Shown: positions 1 through 7,540 of the stretch, in pieces
Layout: each line of letters opens with the position of its first letter
How positions within the stretch are numbered: the first letter of the stretch is position 1
From: Chrysiogenales bacterium
GTDB lineage: Bacteria > Acidobacteriota > Aminicenantia > UBA2199
Length of the DNA stretch: 11,753 nt
Assembly: GCA_004525465.1 (NCBI GenBank)
Contig: SPCN01000048.1
Span: forward strand, 1-11,753
Reading direction: 5' to 3'
The notes under the pieces: generated by a model
The model's input: the letters and a program-made list of their open reading frames with translations, nothing else
Database searches by the model: none
Told to the model about the DNA's origin: nothing
Translations under genes and position numbers: made by a program

Positions 1-716
1 GCATCGAAACGGCAGACGGTCAGACATTGACCGCAGCCGATGCAAATAACTTTATCGATCTGGGCGACATTCTCCACCATGGTGATGGCCTGGACCGGGC
101 ACCACTTGACGCAGGCGGCGCAGGCGGTGCATTTTTTCTTCTTTACCGACGGCGTGGCGGTCGAATGCTGGACCAGCTTGCCGCGCCGGCTGGCACAGCC
201 CATCCCCATGTTTTTCAGGGCCGCGCCGAAACCTGAAGCCAGGTGGCCGGTGAAATGGGAAACCACGACCAGGGCCTGGGTCTTGACGATCAGGGAAGCG
301 ATTTTGACTTTCGAGTATAGCCTGCCCGGGATCGGCACTTCCAGTTCTTCGTCACCGGTCAGACCATCGGCCATGATCAGCGGCAGACCGGTTTTTTCGA
401 AACCGAACCCGTGGCGCTGGGCCAATTCTATGTGGCTGATGGCCTGGTTGCGCATACCGCTGTACAAGGTGGCGGTATCGGTTAGAAAGGGCAGGGCCCG
501 ACGCTGTTTGAGCAGGTCACCCATCATCTTGAAATTCAGCGGCCGCACGTAGCCTTTAGTTTTTTCCTCGCCGAAATGGGTCTTGAAAGCCACCATGTCG
601 TTGGCCTGGACAAAGGAAAAAAGGTTGTTGGCCATAATGGCTTTTTCGAGTTTTGCACATAGCGACTCGTCGCTTTCGTTGTCGACGCCGGGGATAAAAT
701 ATACTTTTTCCTTCAT
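1..716 (-). CDS. DUF362 family protein with C-terminal 2x[4Fe-4S] ferredoxin domain (partial, 3' end beyond the left edge)
   Basis: Translating the minus strand from the ATG at 716-714 gives 238 codons open to the window edge, beginning MKEKVYFIPGVDNESDE. Residues 1 to about 185 resemble the DUF362 domain (for example VAFKTHFGE near residue 45 and VVVSHFTGHLASGFGAALKN around 150-170). Two ferredoxin motifs follow: Cys196, 199, 202, 206 (CTACAACVKWCP) and Cys225, 228, 231, 235 (CIGCGQCLTVC), enough for two [4Fe-4S] clusters. Family members are usually about 370 residues, so roughly a third is missing. An AAAGGAAAG Shine-Dalgarno-like stretch lies just upstream of the ATG on the minus strand. 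The gene is divergent from the HU-dprA run. The family is common in anaerobes and its substrate is not established; cytoplasmic redox or iron-sulfur work is the most that can be inferred. The plus-strand ORFs over this interval are antisense shadows. Confidence 0.9.
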   Translation of the reverse strand, partial: MKEKVYFIPGVDNESDESLCAKLEKAIMANNLFSFVQANDMVAFKTHFGEEKTKGYVRPLNFKMMGDLLKQRRALPFLTDTATLYSGMRNQAISHIELAQRHGFGFEKTGLPLIMADGLTGDEELEVPIPGRLYSKVKIASLIVKTQALVVVSHFTGHLASGFGAALKNMGMGCASRRGKLVQHSTATPSVKKKKCTACAACVKWCPVQAITMVENVAQIDKVICIGCGQCLTVCRFD

Positions 717-842
717 TTATTCTTTCCTTTCAATTAATGTTTTTATCATATTGTGTATATTTATAGGCCATTTTCGATTGATTAGCTCGCTTTTTATGGA
801 CACTCGATCTGCTCATATCTGAGAAATGTAACCATTCCGGGT

Positions 843-874
843 GAAAAAGTCAATTCCCTGCGGGAATATTTTTC
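843..874. repeat. Inverted repeat with flanking A and T tracts (terminator- or operator-like)
   Basis: The core is a perfect 6-bp stem ATTCCC (853-858), loop TGC, GGGAAT (862-867). It is flanked by complementary GAAAAA (843-848) and TTTTTC (869-874), separated from the core by 4 nt on the left and 1 nt on the right. The form is that of a short bidirectional intrinsic terminator. However, no gene ends here: it lies between two divergent start codons. An attenuator in the HU-gene leader, or a protein-binding palindrome, are alternatives. Confidence 0.45.
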
Positions 875-926
875 AAAGCTTTTTTTAACCAGCCGGGGAT
901 CAATCGCTTGAAATGGTCAATAACAC

Positions 927-954
927 TTGACTTTTTATTTTTCGTATGTTAACT
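927..954 (+). promoter_or_regulatory. Weak candidate sigma70 promoter for the HU-dprA run
   Basis: TTGACT (927-932) is a 5/6 match to the -35 box. The word at the right distance, TTAACT (949-954, spacer 16), matches the -10 box poorly (3/6). A better -10 word, TATAAG at 960-965, is too far from this -35 and too close to the Shine-Dalgarno at 967. The position, 24 nt before the ATG, is sensible, but the call is tentative. Confidence 0.25.
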
Positions 955-977
955 TTTGGTATAAGCAGGAGGTCGAC

Positions 978-1259
978 ATGAATAAAAAATATCTGGCCGA
1001 GGATATATCCAAGAGAATATCCATTAAAAAATATGAGGCCTATAACTTTATTGACCTATTCATCGAAGTCGCCCTGGAAAATCTCGGCAAGGGGCGCAAA
1101 CTAGTGCTTTCCAAATTTGGAACCTTGATCATTAAAAAAAAGAATAAAAAGCGCGTGATCAATCCCATCAATCGCCAGCCAATGATCATTCCTCCCACCA
1201 AGATCGTGAAATTCATCCCTTCGGAGAACTTGAAAAAGAAGTTCGAGGGAAATGGCTGA
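978..1259 (+). CDS. HU/IHF-family DNA-binding protein
   Basis: Encodes a 93-residue histone-like protein expected to dimerise, bind and bend DNA in the nucleoid. The N-terminal helical part (about residues 4-38) is followed by the family hallmark KLVLSKFGTLIIKKK (41-55), then the DNA-binding arm RVINPINRQPMIIPP (59-73) and IVKFIPSENLKKKF (76-89). Pro63 in the arm sits where HU/IHF proteins carry the intercalating proline, but the usual RNPxTG is altered to INPINRQ, so this is a divergent member. The start at 978 is chosen over an in-frame ATG at 927 because AGGAGGT (967-973) stands 4 nt before it and the HU alignment begins there. The stop overlaps dprA by 8 nt, so it is the first gene of the overlapping run. 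I cannot say whether it is the main HU of the cell or specialised. Confidence 0.88.
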   Translation: MNKKYLAEDISKRISIKKYEAYNFIDLFIEVALENLGKGRKLVLSKFGTLIIKKKNKKRVINPINRQPMIIPPTKIVKFIPSENLKKKFEGNG

Positions 1260-2340
1260 ACTCAATGAAGAGCAGTTAAAAAGGATTTCTTTTCACCTGC
1301 TGACCGTTAATAATCCCAAGGCCAGACAGCATCTGCTGAGAAACAAGTTCAAGAAAGACGATTTATTTTGCCTGGGAGCTCGGCAACTTGAATTGACCGG
1401 GCTGCTTCCGGCCGAGATCAGGGATATACGACATAAAAACTGGGCCGCCGCCGAAAACGAAGTAGCTCGGTCGAAAGCGAACAACATCCAAATCATTTTC
1501 AGCGAAGACAGGGATTATCCGCCGCTGTTAAAAGAAATTTTTGATCCGCCTGATTTCATTTATTTTACCGGCAACCGGGAAATTCTGGCAAAAACCAAAT
1601 TGGCCGTGGTAGGATCACGCCGGGGCAGCAACTACGGCCAATCTGTCATAAACCGCATTCTGCCCGAATGCATCCGGGCCGGACTGGTGATTGTTTCGGG
1701 CATGGCCTATGGGATCGATTCCATGGCTCACCGGGTGGCAATCCGTGAAAATGGAATCACCATCGGCGTTAATGCCGGCGGATTGCTGCATTTGAATCCC
1801 CCCGGCAACAGCGGCCTGATCAAGAAAATCATCGATCATGGCGGCATTATCAGTGAATTTCCACTGGATGTTGTTCCACGTCCTTTTCTTTTTCCTGTCC
1901 GCAACCGGGTCATCGCCGGGATTTCCAAGGCCGTGCTGGTCGTTGAAGCGGCCCTACGCAGCGGTTCACTGATCACGGCCAGGCTGGCCATCGATCAAAA
2001 CCGTGACGTCATGGCTGTTCCGGGAAATATTGACCAGTCTTTGAGCCAGGGGACGAACTATCTGTTGCAACAGGGTGCCAAATTGATCGCCAGTGCTTCC
2101 GATTTGCTGGAAGAATTCGGATTGGAGGTGGCATCGCCGGCAAAACGGGAGCTGGTTTTGTCGGTCAAAGAAAAGCAAATACTTGACTTGTGCGGAGAAA
2201 GTGAGGTAAAAGGGTTCGATTTTCTGGTTGAAGCACTTGATCTGTCAACCGCTGAAATTGTTTCGCTTTTGATGGGCTTGATTTTAAAAAACTTGATAGC
2301 GGAAGAAGCGGATGGTTACCGAAGGATAAATTATGCCTAA
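1252..2340 (+). CDS. dprA: DNA-processing protein DprA (Smf)
   Basis: Encodes 362 residues, a normal DprA length. DprA binds incoming single-stranded DNA in natural transformation and loads RecA on it; it is also conserved in bacteria not known to be competent. The Rossmann-like core shows KLAVVGSRRGSNYGQ (about 116-130), GMAYGIDSMAH (GxARGID-type motif), GGLLHLNPPGN, FPVRNRVIAGISKAVLVVEA, RSGSLITARLA and AVPGNIDQSLSQGTN in the canonical order. The C-terminal 60 or so residues (from KEKQILDLCGE) fit the DprA winged-helix domain, which varies between species. A GAGGGA ribosome-binding site lies just before the ATG. The start overlaps the HU-like gene by 8 nt (ATGGCTGA) and the end overlaps topA by 8 nt (ATGCCTAA), so translation is probably coupled. 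No other competence gene is visible in the window. Confidence 0.96.
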   Translation: MAELNEEQLKRISFHLLTVNNPKARQHLLRNKFKKDDLFCLGARQLELTGLLPAEIRDIRHKNWAAAENEVARSKANNIQIIFSEDRDYPPLLKEIFDPPDFIYFTGNREILAKTKLAVVGSRRGSNYGQSVINRILPECIRAGLVIVSGMAYGIDSMAHRVAIRENGITIGVNAGGLLHLNPPGNSGLIKKIIDHGGIISEFPLDVVPRPFLFPVRNRVIAGISKAVLVVEAALRSGSLITARLAIDQNRDVMAVPGNIDQSLSQGTNYLLQQGAKLIASASDLLEEFGLEVASPAKRELVLSVKEKQILDLCGESEVKGFDFLVEALDLSTAEIVSLLMGLILKNLIAEEADGYRRINYA

Positions 2341-4426
2341 AAAAACATTGGTGATTGTAGAATCTCCGGCCAAGTCAAACACGATTTCCAAATATCTGGG
2401 CGACGACTTTGTGATCAGTTCTTCCATGGGTCATATCCGCGACCTGCCGGCCGCTGTCTTGGGAATTGATCTGAAAAACAACTATAAACCCTGCTACGAG
2501 GAGTTGCCAGGGAAAGCCCAGGTGATCAAGGAGTTGCGCAAGCTGGCCAGGAACGCGGATAAAATTTTTCTGGCCTCCGATCCCGACCGTGAAGGTGAAG
2601 CCATTGCTTTTCATTTGCAGCAGGTTCTGCAAGCGGAAAACCAACATATTTTTCGCGTGCTTTTCAATGAGATCACCCGCCAGTCCATATTGGCGGCAGT
2701 GGAAAAACCGCTGGCAATTGACGGACACAAAGTCGATTCCCAACAGATGCGCCGACTGCTGGACCGTTTGGCCGGGTACAAGATCAGTCCAGTACTGCAG
2801 CGGAAGATCGGCGGCCCGCTTTCGGCCGGCCGCGTGCAATCTGTAGCCCTGAAATTGATTGTGGAAAGGGAAAAGGAAATCAGGGCTTTCGTTTCCAAAG
2901 AATTTTGGACCATTGCCGTGGAATTACTGGGTTCGCGCCAACCAGCGTTCATGAGCAAGCTGGAAAAATTCAAAGGCAAGAACATCAAGATTGCCGATAA
3001 AAGCAGCTGTGATCGGGTGCTGACCGAATTGAAACTGAACGATTACATCCTGGAGCGCCTGCAGAAAAAGCTGAAAAAGCGCAAAGCGCCTCCGCCCCTG
3101 ATCACTTCCACCCTGCAGCAGGAGGCTTTTCGCCGCTTCAAATTCCCGGTGAAAAAAACCATGCAGCTGGCGCAACAGCTTTACGAAGGCCTGAATATCC
3201 ATGGCGGCGAAACCAGCGGATTGATCACCTACATGCGCACCGACTCATTCCGCGTTTCCGACCAGGCGCGCGACCAGGCGCGCGAATACATAGCGGCCGG
3301 TTTAGGGAAAGAATATTGCCCGTCCACCCCCAATGTTTTCAAGAGAAAATCGAAGATCCAGGATGCCCATGAATGCATCCGTCCCACATTTCCTTTTCAT
3401 GCCCCGGATGATATCAAGGCCGATCTTAATCCAAGCCAGTTGAAGATCTATCAGCTGATCTGGGAGAGGTTTTTTGCTTCGCAGATGGCTGATGCGGAGA
3501 TTGAAGAGACCCAATTTGGCATCAAGAACGGATTGTACTTGTTCGTCTGCAAGGGCGAGATTGTAAAATTCAAGGGTTTTTATATTATGCTGAAAAACGA
3601 TAATGAGCAGACGATCCTGCCGCAGTTGCAGGAAAAGGAGATCCTGCAGCTGCTGAAGATCGATGATAAACAGAATTTCACTAAACCGCCGGCCCGCTAC
3701 AGCGAGGCGTCTTTGGTGAAGGTGCTCGAGGAAAAAGGCATTGGCCGCCCTTCTACCTACGCCAAGATCATCGAAACCCTGAATAAGAGGGAATACGTCT
3801 ATAACGAAGAAAAGAGATTCGTACCCACCGATCTGGGCATAAATGTGGTCGAGTACCTGGAAGAGAATTTTCAGGATATCATGAACTACAATTTTACCGC
3901 CGAGCTGGAGAAAGAGCTGGATCTGGTCGCCGAAGGTAAACTCGATTGGGTAACAGGGATAGACCAATTCTATAAAAAATTGGCGATAGATCTGGAAAAA
4001 GTCAAGGGCGCAAAAAAAGTGGAATTGCTGACCGGCGCCAAATGTCCCGACTGCGCAGGCGACTTGGTCAAAAAATATTCCCTGAAAACCAGGGGCTGGT
4101 TCGTGGGCTGTTCCAACTATCCGCAATGCCGGTATACCGAACGGGTCACGATAAACAATGAAAGGATCAGCAAGGCCGAGATCCTGGAAAAACTGTGTCC
4201 CCAGTGCGGCAAACCCCTGATCAAGAGATATTCCCCTAAAACCAGGCAATACTTTGTCGGCTGTTCCGGTTTTCCCGCCTGTAAACATATCGAAAAAAGC
4301 CAGGAAGAATTGGGTACTTGCCCGCAGTGCAGTAAACTCTTGACCAAGAGATTTTCCCCCAAGACCCGCCGTTATTTTGTCGGCTGTACCGGGTATCCTG
4401 AATGCAAATTCATACAAAAAGGGTGA
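2333..4426 (+). CDS. topA: DNA topoisomerase I (type IA)
   Basis: Encodes 697 residues. The enzyme relaxes negative supercoils by transient single-strand cleavage. The N-terminal TOPRIM domain shows LVIVESPAKSNTISKYLG and the acidic metal-binding motif FLASDPDREGEAIAFHL. The active site SGLITYMRTDS places the DNA-linking tyrosine at residue 300. LVKVLEEKGIGRPSTYAKI (about 462-480) is the other hallmark of the bacterial enzyme. The tail carries three tetracysteine zinc ribbons: Cys571/574/593/599, Cys622/625/644/650 and Cys663/666/685/691. E. coli TopA also has C-terminal zinc ribbons, but is longer (865 aa). The gene overlaps dprA by 8 nt upstream and trmFO downstream. dprA-topA-trmFO-xerC is a conserved order, best known in Firmicutes. 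Confidence 0.98.
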   Translation: MPKKTLVIVESPAKSNTISKYLGDDFVISSSMGHIRDLPAAVLGIDLKNNYKPCYEELPGKAQVIKELRKLARNADKIFLASDPDREGEAIAFHLQQVLQAENQHIFRVLFNEITRQSILAAVEKPLAIDGHKVDSQQMRRLLDRLAGYKISPVLQRKIGGPLSAGRVQSVALKLIVEREKEIRAFVSKEFWTIAVELLGSRQPAFMSKLEKFKGKNIKIADKSSCDRVLTELKLNDYILERLQKKLKKRKAPPPLITSTLQQEAFRRFKFPVKKTMQLAQQLYEGLNIHGGETSGLITYMRTDSFRVSDQARDQAREYIAAGLGKEYCPSTPNVFKRKSKIQDAHECIRPTFPFHAPDDIKADLNPSQLKIYQLIWERFFASQMADAEIEETQFGIKNGLYLFVCKGEIVKFKGFYIMLKNDNEQTILPQLQEKEILQLLKIDDKQNFTKPPARYSEASLVKVLEEKGIGRPSTYAKIIETLNKREYVYNEEKRFVPTDLGINVVEYLEENFQDIMNYNFTAELEKELDLVAEGKLDWVTGIDQFYKKLAIDLEKVKGAKKVELLTGAKCPDCAGDLVKKYSLKTRGWFVGCSNYPQCRYTERVTINNERISKAEILEKLCPQCGKPLIKRYSPKTRQYFVGCSGFPACKHIEKSQEELGTCPQCSKLLTKRFSPKTRRYFVGCTGYPECKFIQKG
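4043..4414 (+). repeat. Three diverged in-frame repeats encoding the TopA zinc ribbons
   Basis: Units begin near 4043, 4196 and 4319 and each encodes CPxC, then K(R/K)(Y/F)SxKTR, a VGC triplet and a final Cys about 6 residues later. Units 2 and 3 are the most alike (RYSPKTRQYFVGCSGFP against RFSPKTRRYFVGCTGYP), and the similarity is visible at DNA level too (for example TTTGTCGGCTGT in both). This suggests expansion by duplication within the gene. Spacing is 51 residues between units 1 and 2 and 41 between units 2 and 3. Confidence 0.8.
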
Positions 4427-5730
4427 AAAAAAGAGTCACGATTATAGGTGGCGGACTGGCCGGAGCGGAAGCTGCCTATCAGATAGCCAAAAGCGGCATG
4501 GCTGTCGATCTGTATGAGATGCGGCCGCAGGTAATGACCGAAGCCCACGGTGGCGATTCCCTGGCTGAAATGGTATGCTCCAATTCGCTGGGTTCTGAGG
4601 AGATCAGTTCCGCTTCCGGTCTGTTGAAGCGGGAATTGAAAATGCTCGATTCCTTTTTTTTGCGTAGTGCCGAAAAAAACAGAGTCCCGGCCGGAAACAG
4701 CCTTGCGGTCGACCGATTGCAATTGGCTGCAAACATTACCGCTGAACTGGAATCCATGCCCGGGATTCGTATTATCCGCCAGGAAATCCGGGAAATCCCG
4801 GCTACTGAAATGCCTTTGATCATTGCCAGCGGACCGCTGACCAGCCCCGCTTTCGCCCAGGCCCTTTCCGGCTTGACCATGCGCAAAAATCTCTACTTTT
4901 TTGACGCCACCTGTCCGCTGATCCGGGCCGAAAGCATTGATTTTTCAAAATTGTTTGCCGCTTCCCGCTACGAGAAAGGGGAAGCCGATTTTTTGAATAT
5001 CCCCCTGGATCAGGAGCAATACGAATTGTTGGTCACAAGCATGGTCGGAGCTGAACCTGAACAGGCCAGGGACTTTGAAAAGGAAATTTTTTTTGACGCC
5101 TGCCTGCCGGTGGAAGAAATCGCTCGTCGTGGACCGCAATCGCTGGCCTTTGGGCCGTTGAAACCGGTCGGACTGGTCGATCCACGCACGGGAGCCCGCC
5201 CGCACGCGGTTGTACAGCTCCGCCAGGATGATCTGAAAAAAGATTTTTTCCAATTGGTTGGATTTCAGACGCGGTTGAAGTATGGAGACCAGAAGCGGAT
5301 CTTCCGCAACCTGCCCGGGCTGGAAAACGCCAAGTTCGAGCGTTTTGGTCGCATGCACCGCAACACTTATATCAATGCCCCGTTGATCATCAATCAATTT
5401 TCCCAGTGCAAAAAAAACAGCCGCATCTATTTTGCCGGCCAGATCTCCGGAGTGGAAGGCTATGTGGAGTCGGTCGCCTCCGGATTGCTCTGCGGTCTGT
5501 TTGCCAGTCGGAATGAGCTCCGCAACCCACTCCCGGAAACCACGGCTATCGGCTCGCTGCTCTCTTACATCGCCAATGCCGGCTGGCAGGATTTCCGGCC
5601 CAGCAAGTTCACTTTTGGCTTGCTGGCGGACAGTGGAGTGGAATGCCGCGACAAGAAAAGAAAAAAAGAGTTGAAAGCCGAAAGGGCCTGCGAGGCGCTG
5701 GAACAATGGATAAAGAAATTAGCCATCTAA
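4402..5730 (+). CDS. trmFO: Methylenetetrahydrofolate-tRNA-(uracil-5-)-methyltransferase TrmFO
   Basis: Encodes 442 residues (435 from the alternative start). This FAD enzyme makes 5-methyluridine at position 54 of the tRNA T-loop, with methylenetetrahydrofolate as carbon donor. The FAD-binding N-terminus is RVTIIGGGLAGAEAAYQIA (11-29). The two cysteines expected to be catalytic are present: Cys59 in EMVCSNSLGS and Cys234 in FFDACLPVEEIARRGPQS, in the contexts known from Bacillus (Cys53/Cys226). The C-terminal signature FAGQISGVEGYVESVASG is intact. The start is uncertain: ATG at 4402 overlaps topA by 25 nt, while an in-frame GTG at 4423 gives a 4-nt GTGA overlap and an N-terminus (VKKRVTIIGGG) closer to typical members. 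Neither has a strong Shine-Dalgarno. The end overlaps xerC by 25 nt. Confidence 0.97.
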   Translation: MQIHTKRVKKRVTIIGGGLAGAEAAYQIAKSGMAVDLYEMRPQVMTEAHGGDSLAEMVCSNSLGSEEISSASGLLKRELKMLDSFFLRSAEKNRVPAGNSLAVDRLQLAANITAELESMPGIRIIRQEIREIPATEMPLIIASGPLTSPAFAQALSGLTMRKNLYFFDATCPLIRAESIDFSKLFAASRYEKGEADFLNIPLDQEQYELLVTSMVGAEPEQARDFEKEIFFDACLPVEEIARRGPQSLAFGPLKPVGLVDPRTGARPHAVVQLRQDDLKKDFFQLVGFQTRLKYGDQKRIFRNLPGLENAKFERFGRMHRNTYINAPLIINQFSQCKKNSRIYFAGQISGVEGYVESVASGLLCGLFASRNELRNPLPETTAIGSLLSYIANAGWQDFRPSKFTFGLLADSGVECRDKKRKKELKAERACEALEQWIKKLAI

Positions 5731-6593
5731 ATAATTATATCGGTTATTTGCGTGAAATAAAAAAGTTTTCCGCCAACACGCTCAAGGCATATACTATCGA
5801 TATCAGGCAATTCCATGCTTATTTTTCGGAACAAAGGTTGCCGGTCAGCAAAAACAATATCCGCGACTTCATTGCCCATCTTTATATGAAAAGCAAAAAT
5901 AAGGCCACCGTGGCTCGAAAAATATACGCCGTTAAATCTTACTACGGTTATTTGGTTAAAACCGGGATCCAGCCCCACAATCCTTTCGATGGTATCGGCA
6001 CGCCGAAACTGGATAAAAAAATTCCCCAGATCCTGACCGAAAACGAAATGCAGCAATTTCTTGACGCTCTGCCCGCGGAGACTTTTTTGCAGTTGCGCAA
6101 CAAGGCCCTCTTTGAGTTCCTGTATGCGACCGGCCTGCGTATCTCTGAATTGACCGGGTTGCAAGCCGATGACATACATTTTGCTGAAAGGCTGGTGCGG
6201 GTAATGGGCAAAGGAAAAAAAGAGCGGATCGTCCCTTTTCATGAGCAGGCCGCCGCAGTCATGACCCAATATATCGAGCGGCGGCGAACCGAGTTTTCCG
6301 GCCAGGGTGAGCGGATCTTTGTCAATTCCCGGGGCGGACCCCTGAGCCAGCGTTCAGTAGAGCGTATCCTGAAGCAGGTTTATCACGATCTGACCCATTC
6401 AGGCAAACAAGTGCATCCCCATTTGCTGCGGCACTCTTTTGCCACTCATTTACTGCAAAGGGGGGCAAACCTGCGCATCATCCAGGAATTGCTGGGGCAT
6501 GCCAATTTGGCTACAACCGAAAAATATACTACTTTGAATTTCAGTGATCTGCAAAACACCTATAGGAAATTTCATCCCCGGAAACAATCATGA
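5706..6593 (+). CDS. xerC: Tyrosine recombinase XerC (chromosome dimer resolution)
   Basis: Encodes 295 residues, normal for XerC/XerD. With its partner it resolves chromosome dimers at dif sites at the division septum. The N-terminal SAM-like core-binding domain covers about 1-90 (HLNNYIGYLREIKKFSANTL). The catalytic domain has the full active set: Arg145 (ATGLRISEL), Lys169 (GKGKKERIVP), His239 and Arg242 (HPHLLRHSFATHLL), His265 (ELLGHANLATT) and nucleophile Tyr274 (EKYTTL). The ATG at 5706 is preferred; an in-frame ATG at 5643 would add 21 basic residues unlike the family and lie deep inside trmFO. XerC rather than XerD is inferred from the position after trmFO; sequence alone does not separate them. 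No hslVU follows, unlike in Firmicutes. The stop overlaps the next gene by 4 nt (ATGA). Confidence 0.93.
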   Translation: MDKEISHLNNYIGYLREIKKFSANTLKAYTIDIRQFHAYFSEQRLPVSKNNIRDFIAHLYMKSKNKATVARKIYAVKSYYGYLVKTGIQPHNPFDGIGTPKLDKKIPQILTENEMQQFLDALPAETFLQLRNKALFEFLYATGLRISELTGLQADDIHFAERLVRVMGKGKKERIVPFHEQAAAVMTQYIERRRTEFSGQGERIFVNSRGGPLSQRSVERILKQVYHDLTHSGKQVHPHLLRHSFATHLLQRGANLRIIQELLGHANLATTEKYTTLNFSDLQNTYRKFHPRKQS

Positions 6594-7540
6594 GTAAAAA
6601 GACGGTCTTTTTTCTGTTTAAATTTGCCTTTGGCTTCGGCCTGATGCTGTACTTGCTGCTGTATATCGCCCGGCCGCGGGAAATCATAGCAGTTTTCAGC
6701 AACGTTTCCTGGTCAATGGTCGTGCTGGCTTTTTGCCTGCATGTGTTCGGGTTCTTGTTTTCGGCCCGGCGCTGGAAGCTGATCCTCGATGAAAGGGGCG
6801 CTGGTTTCTCTATTTCGCATTTGATCCGTTTGCTGCTGGTCGGCTCTTTTTTCAATCTCTTTTTGCCCACACGTTTCGGTGGTGACGTGGTCAGGGTTAG
6901 CGATACGCGCCATATCGACCAGGGGGTGACTGCATCCTTGGCGGTAATCGTCTATGAACGCATGAGTGGCATCGTAGCCTTGCTGGTGCTGGCCATGCTG
7001 TCCTCGCTTCTAAAATTGAATTTTTTAAAAGAGCTGCCTTTGCTTTATGTCTCGCTCCTGGTCAGCCTGCTGGGAATCATCCTGCTGGTGCTGGCCTGGA
7101 AGAAACTCCCGCGCGGATTTCTGGCCAGGTGCAAATGCCGCCAATCCTGGCTGCGCAAAATTTTGGATAAGTTGGACAAGTTCCATACCATCCTCCTTGA
7201 TTTTTTGAACCACCGTTCCTTATCAAAGAAAGTTTTTTTCTGGGCGCTGCTGCTGCAGCTCAACGTGGTGCTTCATTATTATTTGATCGGCCAGGCATTG
7301 AATCTGAGCCGGATCCCTTTACTGGATTATTTTTTTTCCATTCCCCTCATGCTGTTCCTACTGTCTTTTCCGGTTTCGATCAATGGTATCGGTGTCCGGG
7401 ACCTGTTCTTGATCCAGCTTTTCACGTATTACGGCTACCAGGCTCAAATGGCGATCGCTTTTTCCTTGCTGGATCTGGCCTTCAACCTGTTGCTGGGCAT
7501 CTGCGGCGGTTTGATCTACGTTTTTCGCAAAAATGAATAA
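6590..7540 (+). CDS. UPF0104 / lysylphosphatidylglycerol-synthase-TM-like integral membrane protein
   Basis: Encodes 316 very hydrophobic residues, with about seven or eight membrane segments (for example 9-26, 40-58, 122-140, 146-163, 210-230, 240-260 and 288-310 or so). The motif GSFFNLFLPTRFGGDVVR at 85-102 is the hallmark of this family (PF03706). In MprF the same kind of domain flips lysyl-phosphatidylglycerol, but the cytosolic aminoacyl-transferase domain is absent here, so no lipid-modifying activity should be assumed. Stand-alone members have been linked to lipid or polyprenyl-linked sugar transport, without a settled function. It overlaps xerC by 4 nt and the envC-like gene by 8 nt (ATGAATAA), and sits at the switch from DNA genes to envelope genes. 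Confidence 0.85.
   Translation: MSKKTVFFLFKFAFGFGLMLYLLLYIARPREIIAVFSNVSWSMVVLAFCLHVFGFLFSARRWKLILDERGAGFSISHLIRLLLVGSFFNLFLPTRFGGDVVRVSDTRHIDQGVTASLAVIVYERMSGIVALLVLAMLSSLLKLNFLKELPLLYVSLLVSLLGIILLVLAWKKLPRGFLARCKCRQSWLRKILDKLDKFHTILLDFLNHRSLSKKVFFWALLLQLNVVLHYYLIGQALNLSRIPLLDYFFSIPLMLFLLSFPVSINGIGVRDLFLIQLFTYYGYQAQMAIAFSLLDLAFNLLLGICGGLIYVFRKNE

Larger units (their letters stand above)
717..977. other. Divergent intergenic region (261 nt)
   Basis: AT-rich, non-coding spacer between the divergent DUF362 and HU-like start codons. It should hold promoters for both directions. On the minus strand there are AT-rich -10-like words (TATAAA and TATGAT in the reverse complement of roughly 740-765) but no convincing -35 partner. 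On the plus strand there is a weak candidate at 927-954. A terminator-like inverted repeat lies at 843-874. A small plus-strand ORF at 583-822 enters the region, but most of it is antisense to the DUF362 gene and it is not credible. Confidence 0.6.

Noticed and set aside
40..552. Plus-strand ORFs at 27-236, 40-552 and 583-822
   Set aside because: They are antisense to the DUF362/ferredoxin gene, whose minus-strand reading has two intact cysteine motifs. The plus-strand peptides are low-quality and unlike any family I know.
3260..3283. Perfect 12-nt tandem duplication (GACCAGGCGCGC twice) encoding DQARDQAR in TopA, just after Tyr300
   Set aside because: Compared from memory with E. coli TopA, this stretch is not longer than usual, so it is probably chance codon convergence in a helix and not an insertion.
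3302..4417. 371-codon minus-strand ORF opposite topA
   Set aside because: It is fully antisense to conserved topA, including the zinc ribbons. Its composition is a reflection of topA codon use and it shows no recognisable motif.
5643..5705. Upstream ATG that would extend XerC by 21 residues
   Set aside because: The extra residues are the out-of-frame reading of the trmFO C-terminus, basic and unlike XerC N-termini. The ATG at 5706 gives a normal family length.
4945..5706. 253-codon minus-strand ORF opposite trmFO, and similar ORFs opposite envC-like (7743-8600) and yibQ-like (9027-9524) genes
   Set aside because: All lie antisense to conserved genes, without ribosome-binding sites or motifs.
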